Below, one piece after another: positions 1 through 5,901 of a stretch of DNA of 64,000 bases. The translations under genes and the position numbers were made by a program. Every line of letters starts with the position of its first letter. Position 1 is the stretch's first letter. Source of the stretch: a virus; the IMG/VR virus record IMGVR_UViG_3300042291_000666, positions 1-64,000 of that record. One strand, written 5' to 3'. The notes under the pieces were generated by a model. That model searched no databases. It saw only the letters and a list, made by a program, of their open reading frames with translations, and had not been told where the DNA came from.

Positions 1-860
1 AATAATGTGTAAGTTTCAATAGCGTCTGTGTTTTTCATCTCTTCCCAGTGCAGCAGGTTGATAGATCCTAAGCAACAAACAAATGAATTAAATGAATCTG
101 TTGGCAACTGAATCTCAGAACATAAATTGCTAGCAGTAATTTCAAGACCCAATTCTTTATAAGGAGTATTGTTATTTGAATTGTCCTTGAACATGATGTA
201 TGGAAAACCAAACTCATTACGTCTTTGGATTACTTTGGCCCATATTTTACGTTTGTCTCCATCACCAGCTTTCATTTCTTCAAGCCACTTGTCAGTTACT
301 GTAACACCATATTGTAGATTTTGTATTGGGTTTCCCTCAGTGCCAATATCTAAGAACTCTAAAGCATCTGCATGCTCTAATGGTAACCATACCGCGCATG
401 CTCCTCTTCTTGCTTCTGATTGTTTACATACATCTACTGTGGTATCATATAGTTTAGCATAATGTATTGGTCCATCTGCATGGCCCCCGGTTGAAATAAC
501 AGCACCTCTTGGTCTGATGTTACCCAAATAGACACTTGTCCCTCCGCCATACTTTGACATTAAACCAATCTCACGACCACCATTCAGGATACTATCTAAT
601 GAATCATCTACATTAGAACCATAACAACTAATAGGCAAACCTTTTTGTTTACCAAAGTTAATCCATACAGGAGTAGACAAACTATAAAATCCTCTGGCCA
701 TATAGTCTTCAAACTTCTGAGCAAACCCATCAATCTTTAAATACTTTTCAGCAATTGTTGCAATGTCTTTAATTCTTTGCTCCGGGGTTTCTGTTATATA
801 ACCTCTTGATAAAAAGGTGCGGCTATCTTCATTAAGCCAATAATATTTTTTATACTCCAT
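1..860 (-). CDS. nrdA: Ribonucleoside-diphosphate reductase, large (catalytic) subunit, 5' part
   Basis: Reading frame open from an ATG at 858-860 to the left window edge, giving about 286 N-terminal residues; the rest lies outside. The protein reduces ribonucleotides to deoxyribonucleotides together with NrdB. A redox-active cysteine is visible at residue 79 (PISCYG), followed by the barrel segment with SNLCSEI and VCCLGSINL near the edge. The catalytic core motif LNEDSRTFL starts at residue 9, so the N-terminal ATP-cone of many class I enzymes is absent. nrdB ends 10 nt upstream, so the two are cotranscribed. Class I is inferred from the adjacent NrdB. Confidence 0.93.
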   Translation of the reverse strand, partial: MEYKKYYWLNEDSRTFLSRGYITETPEQRIKDIATIAEKYLKIDGFAQKFEDYMARGFYSLSTPVWINFGKQKGLPISCYGSNVDDSLDSILNGGREIGLMSKYGGGTSVYLGNIRPRGAVISTGGHADGPIHYAKLYDTTVDVCKQSEARRGACAVWLPLEHADALEFLDIGTEGNPIQNLQYGVTVTDKWLEEMKAGDGDKRKIWAKVIQRRNEFGFPYIMFKDNSNNNTPYKELGLEITASNLCSEIQLPTDSFNSFVCCLGSINLLHWEEMKNTDAIETYTL

Positions 861-870
861 GTTTTTGTTA

Positions 871-1851
871 TTAAAATAAATCATCTTCTGTTATACTTTT
901 TCCTTTTTTGTTGTAATCAATTGATTTTTTATAGAAGAAATCACCCTCTTTGGTTGAAAGAATTTCAATATTAAACCATTGAGTTTTTTCAAGTAGTTCA
1001 TTATCAACCTCAAATAAGGCTTTCATACCTATGTTTTGTAGTGAGTTATTGAATCTGTCTTTAATAAAATGCTGTATTGTTTCTTTAGATAAGAAAGATA
1101 ACTCACCTTTTTCAAAGATCCAGTCTAGTATTTTGCACTCAGCTTCATAGGCTTTCTGACATGCAGAATCTATAAGTTGCTCAAACTCAGCATCAAACCA
1201 TTCAGGATTTTCTTTCTTAATGATATTAATTAGTTCAGCTCCAAAATTACCGTGGATCTCTTCTTCTTTACTTGTTGCCTCAACCACATTTGAGATACCT
1301 TTAAACAGGTTCTTTTCTTTGTTGAAAGACATCATAATTAAGAATTGACTAAACAAACTAACATGCTCAATGAATAAAGAAAATAAAAGTACTGATTTAG
1401 TGTACATCTTATTGTCTTTACTTCTGGTACCATCTAGGTATTTAGTAAGATATGCTATTCTATCTTTGATAGCGGGGATTTCTACTACGTGTTGGAACTC
1501 TTTTTCAAGACCCAAGATTCTAAGTAGTTGTGCATAGGCATCTTTGTGTCTTACTTCAGATTCAGCGAAGGTCATACCTACATCACCAATTTCAGTAATT
1601 GGCATTCTTTTATAAAGATCTGCCCAGAATGTTTTAACATTAACTTCAATTTGAGCAATTGCTAGCATGGACCTTTTGATCACTTCTCTTTCTTTAGAAT
1701 CAATTGTAATCTTAAAATCTTGGATATCTTCAGTAAAATTAAACTCAGTATGTATCCAATATGAGTGTCTGATAGCATCTTTATATGCTAATAATTGCGG
1801 GTATTCATACGGCAATATGTTTACCCGTGGTAAGAAAATGTTTTTGTTCAT
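871..1851 (-). CDS. nrdB: Ribonucleoside-diphosphate reductase, small (radical) subunit
   Basis: 326 residues, normal length for class I NrdB. It houses the di-metal centre that generates the tyrosyl radical used by NrdA. Ligand motifs are visible: E99-x-x-H102 with the candidate radical tyrosine Y106 four residues after the histidine, a helix with FIEH, and the EEEIHG motif. The upstream carboxylate is probably E69. The acidic C-terminus ending EDDLF matches the tail that docks into the large subunit. First gene of the leftward nrdB-nrdA unit; a promoter-like sequence lies 45-69 nt upstream. Confidence 0.95.
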   Translation of the reverse strand: MNKNIFLPRVNILPYEYPQLLAYKDAIRHSYWIHTEFNFTEDIQDFKITIDSKEREVIKRSMLAIAQIEVNVKTFWADLYKRMPITEIGDVGMTFAESEVRHKDAYAQLLRILGLEKEFQHVVEIPAIKDRIAYLTKYLDGTRSKDNKMYTKSVLLFSLFIEHVSLFSQFLIMMSFNKEKNLFKGISNVVEATSKEEEIHGNFGAELINIIKKENPEWFDAEFEQLIDSACQKAYEAECKILDWIFEKGELSFLSKETIQHFIKDRFNNSLQNIGMKALFEVDNELLEKTQWFNIEILSTKEGDFFYKKSIDYNKKGKSITEDDLF

Positions 1852-1895
1852 AAAATTGTATTTTTGAATTTTAAAGTTCTATGGAAGAACTTGAT

Positions 1896-1920
1896 GGTAT
1901 ATATAATTTACTAAAAATAA
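1896..1920 (-). promoter_or_regulatory. Promoter-like motif upstream of nrdB
   Basis: On the minus strand the block reads TTTTTAGTAAATTATATATA, resembling the motif found before plus-strand units (T-run, then an AT alternation). It lies 45-69 nt before the nrdB start. Assignment is by similarity only. Confidence 0.35.
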
Positions 1921-1928
1921 AGGAAATT

Positions 1929-2123
1929 TTACTTACTATTATGCATATTTGCATAGCTAATGGTAAAAAATATAAAGCCTATTTCTAATCCAGTGACAAG
2001 ACGGTATCTGTCATCTTCACATAAAACTTCACAGTTTATAAGTTTAAGGCCAAGTATAGGTTCTGTTGGTAGAAATTCTACATTAAACCTATTTCTAAAA
2101 ATTAAAGGGTTGATTTTATTCAT
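1929..2123 (-). CDS. Small hypothetical protein
   Basis: 64 residues, not recognised. It has the balanced composition of a real small protein (central NVEFLPTEPILGLKL, then CEDDRYRL, then a hydrophobic segment around residues 47-57). It sits just upstream of nrdB on the same strand, and its end at 1929 leaves room for the nrdB promoter. The start is next to the divergent gap at 2124-2227. It could be a chance frame in AT-rich DNA. Confidence 0.45.
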   Translation of the reverse strand: MNKINPLIFRNRFNVEFLPTEPILGLKLINCEVLCEDDRYRLVTGLEIGFIFFTISYANMHNSK

Positions 2124-2161
2124 AATGAATTTTTGGTTTAAAAGATTAATTTATAAAATTA

Positions 2162-2185
2162 TTTTTGTATATTATAAGTGTATAG
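2162..2185 (+). promoter_or_regulatory. Putative late-type promoter
   Basis: TTTTTGTATATTATAAGTGT in the divergent gap, 43 nt before the first plus-strand gene. It shares TTGTATATT plus an AT-rich tail with copies near 2949, 44803 and 63783, and more loosely with 56363 and 62166. Confidence 0.5.
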
Positions 2186-2227
2186 CCAAGGGAATAACCT
2201 GGCAAATATAAGATATATATATTTATA

Positions 2228-2614
2228 ATGAAGAGTAGAATACTTAATATTTTCAGTTATTATGATACTGAACCAATGGAAATTCTCATTGGTATAATCT
2301 GGCTTATCATACTACCAGTTATATGGTGCTTTGAGTTCTCTTGTAACTTATTTATCATAATCCCAAGTATCTTATTGGGTCTAGCTATGATTAAAGCAAC
2401 TTGTTCTCATCCAATTAAAGTAAGAAAAACTTTATCTTACGGATCATTTATCTTTTCCATTTTTGTAATTTTAGCATTTGTATTTAGAGGTTCTATGCTT
2501 AATCCTACACATTGGTTATGGTTTTTACCTGGAATTATATCTTTTTTAAATCTAGTAGCAATGACATCAAAATATTATAGAAAACAAAAACAAGGTAGCA
2601 ATGACATCATATGA
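2228..2614 (+). CDS. Four-helix membrane protein
   Basis: 128 residues with four hydrophobic segments at about 17-36, 38-56, 72-88 and 96-112, and a basic C-terminal tail (YYRKQKQ). Family not recognised. It opens the plus-strand unit and overlaps the next gene by 14 nt, suggesting coupled translation. Being beside spanin-like and holin-like genes, a role at the host membrane during lysis is possible but is inference from context. Confidence 0.7.
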   Translation: MKSRILNIFSYYDTEPMEILIGIIWLIILPVIWCFEFSCNLFIIIPSILLGLAMIKATCSHPIKVRKTLSYGSFIFSIFVILAFVFRGSMLNPTHWLWFLPGIISFLNLVAMTSKYYRKQKQGSNDII

Positions 2615-2915
2615 TAATGTAACAACCGTATTAGTCACAATGATGACTGTTCTGTTCTCCGCAGGAGCATGGAAATTTTATGAAAAAAGAATAAAGTTAA
2701 AAACTGAGTTAGAACGGGAAGATAGAACTGATCAGAATATGTATAGAGATGATTTAAGAGATAGAGTCAGAAGACTTGAGCAATTATTAACAGATAGTGC
2801 GGTTGAAAAAGATTTGATGAGAGATCAGATTCTTTCACTTACTAAAGAAGTAAGTACGCTGCATGTTAAAGTTGAGTATTTAGAGAAAGAAAATCAAAGA
2901 CTTAAGAACATTTAG
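2601..2915 (+). CDS. Membrane-anchored coiled-coil protein
   Basis: 104 residues: one transmembrane segment at about 8-23, then a long charged heptad-like coil (residues 30-104, ending EKENQRLKNI). The topology suits an inner-membrane anchor with a periplasmic or cytoplasmic rod, as in some holin or spanin-like lysis proteins. The start overlaps the preceding gene. Specific function not determined. Confidence 0.65.
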   Translation: MTSYDNVTTVLVTMMTVLFSAGAWKFYEKRIKLKTELEREDRTDQNMYRDDLRDRVRRLEQLLTDSAVEKDLMRDQILSLTKEVSTLHVKVEYLEKENQRLKNI

Positions 2916-2948
2916 TCTAAAATCATAGATTTGCTTATGTAGATAAGA

Positions 2949-2969
2949 ATTTGTATATTATATATAAGT
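2949..2969 (+). promoter_or_regulatory. Putative late-type promoter
   Basis: ATTTGTATATTATATATAAG lies 24 nt before the start at 2993, in a 77-nt gap. It is one of the closest matches to the shared TTGTATATT motif. A TANNTTTG match (TAGATTTG) also occurs at 2926-2933. Confidence 0.5.
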
Positions 2970-2992
2970 AACGTTAACTAAAATTAAAAATC

Positions 2993-3229
2993 ATGTTTAA
3001 AAAATTATTATATGCAATATGGACTTTTTCATTAGAAAAAGGATATAATTGGGTTTTATCCAAGACAACAATTGATGAAAAAGCAATTGAAGTAATTGAA
3101 GAAATTGAAGTAAGAAGTGTACTAGTTAAAAAAGAACTTAAGGATGTTGTTGATGCAGTTAAAGGTGTGCCAGCTAAACCTAAAAAAAAATATTACAAAC
3201 CAAAAGCCAAAGCAGAATCAAAGAAATAA
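2993..3229 (+). CDS. Small basic-tailed hypothetical protein
   Basis: 78 residues. An amphipathic N-terminus is followed by an acidic helix (AIEVIEEIEV) and a lysine-rich tail (KPKKKYYKPKAKAESKK). First gene after a promoter-like motif and 2 nt before the spanin-like gene, so it belongs to the same unit. Family not recognised; the basic tail could bind nucleic acid or an acidic surface. Confidence 0.65.
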   Translation: MFKKLLYAIWTFSLEKGYNWVLSKTTIDEKAIEVIEEIEVRSVLVKKELKDVVDAVKGVPAKPKKKYYKPKAKAESKK

Positions 3230-3231
3230 TT

Positions 3232-3561
3232 ATGGTTGATTTATATAAACTATATAAGTTTTTTAAAGAACAATGGCTAGGCAGTATATTAATTATAGTT
3301 TGGTTAATATCTGTATTTATATACCAGCATAAGAAAGCTGAACTACTTAATAAAGCTTACATTTTAGAAGCTAGAATTAAAGAGTTAGAAAAGAAAGCAA
3401 ATGTTGAATTAAAAAGTGTGGATAGTTTAAAAACCATTGACACAATTATAGTAACTAGAATTAAAATAATCAAACAAAAAGAATATGAAAAAATACGCAT
3501 TATTGATTCCCTTCCTGTTAGTGGGCTTCAAAGCTATTTCACAGAACGTTACCCAAAGTAA
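3232..3561 (+). CDS. Inner-membrane spanin-like protein (Rz-like)
   Basis: 109 residues with one N-terminal transmembrane segment (about 16-32), a coiled-coil periplasmic stretch (about 35-60) and a C-terminus ending LQSYFTERYPK. This topology is that of i-spanins, which join inner and outer membranes in the last step of lysis. The secreted product of the next gene starts inside this gene in another frame (77-nt overlap), the nested layout typical of spanin pairs. Identified from topology and context, not from a clear family match. Confidence 0.55.
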   Translation: MVDLYKLYKFFKEQWLGSILIIVWLISVFIYQHKKAELLNKAYILEARIKELEKKANVELKSVDSLKTIDTIIVTRIKIIKQKEYEKIRIIDSLPVSGLQSYFTERYPK

Positions 3562-3961
3562 AGATTCTGTAGTTATTCTTTCTGAAAGACAGGCTAGAGC
3601 AGTTGCTACTGACCTAGTTAGATATGATTTTTTAAAAAATATTTCAAAAGAACAAGAGAAAAGAATTGTAAATTTTGAAAGAACTATTATAAAATTAGAA
3701 AATACAATAAGCATAAAAGATAGCATTATATTTTACCAAAAGGATTATATTGATGCACAAAATGCCGTTTTAAATATAAAACCTAAACCACAATTCCATG
3801 CTTATCTTGGAGTTCAAAGTTCAGGATTTACTGTTAATACGCCTTTATTTTCTGGAAGAGTACTTTTAGAATGTAGAAAAATGAATTTTGGTGTTCAATA
3901 TATAGGAATACCAACACTCAACAATCAATATGGATTACTTGTAGAATATAAATTATTTTAA
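3485..3961 (+). CDS. Exported protein overlapping the spanin-like gene
   Basis: 158 residues. A signal peptide is evident (MKKYALLIPFLLVGFKAISQ). A helical middle (about 50-80) and a strand-rich C-terminal third ending in aromatic F suggest an outer-membrane or periplasmic protein. There is no lipobox cysteine, so it differs from classical lipoprotein o-spanins. The start nested in the preceding gene makes it the probable partner of that protein; it could equally be an unrelated envelope protein. Confidence 0.6.
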   Translation: MKKYALLIPFLLVGFKAISQNVTQSKDSVVILSERQARAVATDLVRYDFLKNISKEQEKRIVNFERTIIKLENTISIKDSIIFYQKDYIDAQNAVLNIKPKPQFHAYLGVQSSGFTVNTPLFSGRVLLECRKMNFGVQYIGIPTLNNQYGLLVEYKLF

Positions 3962-3965
3962 ACTA

Positions 3966-4109
3966 ATGGCAGCTAAAGCAAAAACACAAACAACAACATT
4001 TAAACCTACTACAAAAGTAAGTAGACCCGGTGTACATGCTAAGACTAAAACGTCTAAGATCAAAACATCAAAATTGTATAAGAAAAAATATAAAGGACAA
4101 GGTAAATAA
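3966..4109 (+). CDS. 47-residue lysine/threonine-rich protein
   Basis: Very basic small protein with the core SRPGVHAKTKTSK and the tail KKKYKGQGK. Similar short proteins are common in Bacteroidota phages, but no function is known to me. It starts 5 nt after the preceding stop and is followed by another small gene 2 nt later. Internal virion or nucleic-acid-binding roles are possible. Confidence 0.65.
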   Translation: MAAKAKTQTTTFKPTTKVSRPGVHAKTKTSKIKTSKLYKKKYKGQGK

Positions 4110-4111
4110 TT

Positions 4112-4258
4112 ATGGAAGACTGGGCATTAAAAATAGAGTTTCATTGGCCTCATCATAGGTTTGCATTAGGTTGGGATTATATTTCTCCTGACGAAGAATA
4201 TGATTATAGTACATCAAAACTATATCTTTTTTTCATTACATTTACATTAGATTATTAA
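4112..4258 (+). CDS. 48-residue hypothetical protein
   Basis: Small protein rich in aromatic residues (HWPHHRFALGWDY) ending LFFITFTLDY. The aromatic, GW-containing style resembles part of the larger protein at 11652-12128, so the two may share a fold. It starts 2 nt after the preceding stop. No function recognised. Confidence 0.55.
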   Translation: MEDWALKIEFHWPHHRFALGWDYISPDEEYDYSTSKLYLFFITFTLDY

Positions 4259-4272
4259 AAAAATTAAAAATT

Positions 4273-4557
4273 ATGAAAGCTCAAGGTTTACAACAAGGTA
4301 AAATATCTAAACAAAAAGTAAAACTTTTGTGTAGAGAAGGTGGGGAATTAGATGATGCTATGCAAGGATCTATGGTTGAAAAAATGAGAAAAGGTGGTGA
4401 TGCAATGAGATATGTATCTACTGCTGATGGTTCAACAAAAAAACAAGCTTATAAAATGGGTGGTTATGTTCAATCAGAATCAAAATCATCTATGAAAAAA
4501 TATAGAGGTGGTGGTGTACCAACAGCGTTTATTTACTCTGGACCATCTAAAAAATAA
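4273..4557 (+). CDS. Small basic protein with K-G-G motifs
   Basis: 94 residues rich in Lys, Gly, Met and Ser, with MRKGGDAMR, KMGGYV and RGGGV repeats. It belongs to a set of short proteins in this window carrying [MK]-[KM]-GG elements (see 8836-9000 and 46238-46411). Their neighbours are virion genes, so an internal or DNA-associated virion role is plausible. Function unknown. Confidence 0.7.
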   Translation: MKAQGLQQGKISKQKVKLLCREGGELDDAMQGSMVEKMRKGGDAMRYVSTADGSTKKQAYKMGGYVQSESKSSMKKYRGGGVPTAFIYSGPSKK

Positions 4558-4562
4558 CAATT

Positions 4563-5162
4563 ATGAATATTTTAACTGACATATTAAGTTTAATTAGACG
4601 CGGGGTTTTCACTAAGGTGGCAAACCCTGAAGATGTTATTGTACTTGGTGTAAATGAACAACCAGAAATGACTGGTGTTGCTTCACCAATACCTTATAAA
4701 TCTGTAAAACTTATTAAAGTTAAAGATCTTAAGATTGCTCCGGCTTTTTGTAATAATGTAAATACTGATTTACCAGACCCAAGAGTGTTGGCAAATGTTT
4801 TTCAAAAACAAGAAATTGATCCTATTACTAATGTTTGTACTAATTATTTTAGAACTTTAAAGTCATTAAGTACTAATCTTTCAATTAGCGAATCACTTGA
4901 TAATGATTATGTTGAGTTTATTACAACAGGAGAACCTAATACTGCAGCCAATTTAGGTACAGGTGCGGGTTTATATGCTAATAAAACTGGTGAGACACTT
5001 AACTTTAAATCATTAAAGGGTACGGGTGTATCAATAACTCAATCAGGAACTGAAGTAACTTTGAATCATGCAACAAAACTTATATTAAATTCACCAGATG
5101 GATCTTTTTGGCAAATTACTGTTAGTAATACCGGAGGGCTTCAGACTGTATTAGTAGGATAA
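4563..5162 (+). CDS. Fibre-type structural protein
   Basis: 199 residues. The N-terminal half is unique. The C-terminal half (from about 120) has the phage fibre signature NLGTGAGLYANKTGETLNF, followed by short strand repeats (SLKGTGVSITQSGTEVTLNH) seen in trimeric tail or head fibres. The N-terminus probably attaches to the virion. It lies 5 nt after the K-G-G gene and 2 nt before a holin-like gene. Confidence 0.65.
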   Translation: MNILTDILSLIRRGVFTKVANPEDVIVLGVNEQPEMTGVASPIPYKSVKLIKVKDLKIAPAFCNNVNTDLPDPRVLANVFQKQEIDPITNVCTNYFRTLKSLSTNLSISESLDNDYVEFITTGEPNTAANLGTGAGLYANKTGETLNFKSLKGTGVSITQSGTEVTLNHATKLILNSPDGSFWQITVSNTGGLQTVLVG

Positions 5163-5164
5163 TT

Positions 5165-5401
5165 ATGGAATCTAAAAGAACAAGATCAAAATATAGAGAT
5201 TTAATGATGCTAATTACTGGTGTAATTGGCCTTGGTTCTTTTGTGTTTACAATTTATGCTGTTGTATATATTCCTACTGTAAAAGATAATGACTTATTTG
5301 TGCAGTTAATGGGTATGATACAAGGTGTTGTTATAAGTAATATATTTGCATATTATTACGGCACAAGTGCTGATAATTCAGATAAAGATAATAACCAATA
5401 A
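5165..5401 (+). CDS. Holin-like two-helix membrane protein
   Basis: 78 residues: basic N-terminus, transmembrane segments at about 14-34 and 45-64, then YYYGTSADNSDKDN. The YY[FY]G[TS]S motif after the last helix is typical of small phage membrane proteins annotated as holins. Holins time lysis by opening the inner membrane to the endolysin. The endolysin here is about 42 kb away (47204-48127), so the assignment rests on topology. Confidence 0.5.
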   Translation: MESKRTRSKYRDLMMLITGVIGLGSFVFTIYAVVYIPTVKDNDLFVQLMGMIQGVVISNIFAYYYGTSADNSDKDNNQ

Positions 5402-5403
5402 AA

Positions 5404-5640
5404 ATGAACATTATGATTAGTAAAGAAGGCAAAGCAGAAGAACGCAAATGGCAAATTCAATCTGCATTAAGCACACTGCAAAGAGCAGAAGAAATTAAAA
5501 ATGATACATCATTAATGAGGGATGTAAAAAAAGCTGCCGGTATGGAAGCTAAAAGATTACAAACTTTAGCTAATGGTGGTAGTGTTATGTCAAGTGCTAA
5601 AAAAGCACCTGTTAAAAAAGTAGTAACTAAAAAAAGATAA
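5404..5640 (+). CDS. Small basic protein
   Basis: 78 residues, helical, with a lysine-rich tail (KKAPVKKVVTKKR) and an internal ANGGSVM element. A second ATG at 5413 is an alternative start. Tightly packed between the holin-like gene and another small basic gene. Not recognised; possible virion or DNA-binding protein. Confidence 0.65.
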   Translation: MNIMISKEGKAEERKWQIQSALSTLQRAEEIKNDTSLMRDVKKAAGMEAKRLQTLANGGSVMSSAKKAPVKKVVTKKR

Positions 5641-5646
5641 GACAAA

Positions 5647-5895
5647 ATGGGAACTCCTAAAAAAGGCATTTCTTTCCCTGAACAAGGGGTGGTATACCAA
5701 AGAGAAACAACAAATGGATATTATGATCCTACATCTATTCCTGCAGCTATTCAACAAAAAAAGAATCAAGCTAAGGTATTGAGAAGTATTAAAAAAGCAA
5801 AAGACGGAATTAATATTCCAAGGTCTTCAACTAGAGCAAAAGAACCTGTGCAATCAGCAGCTTTTAAAAGCGGTTATTGTTCACATAAAAAATAA
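5647..5895 (+). CDS. Small basic hypothetical protein
   Basis: 82 residues, basic, beginning MGTPKKGISFPEQGVVYQRE and ending GYCSHKK. It lies 6 nt before the large fibre gene and is cotranscribed with it. No family recognised. The adjacency suggests a fibre-associated or virion role, but this is inference. Confidence 0.6.
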   Translation: MGTPKKGISFPEQGVVYQRETTNGYYDPTSIPAAIQQKKNQAKVLRSIKKAKDGINIPRSSTRAKEPVQSAAFKSGYCSHKK

Positions 5896-5901
5896 ATCAT
5901 T

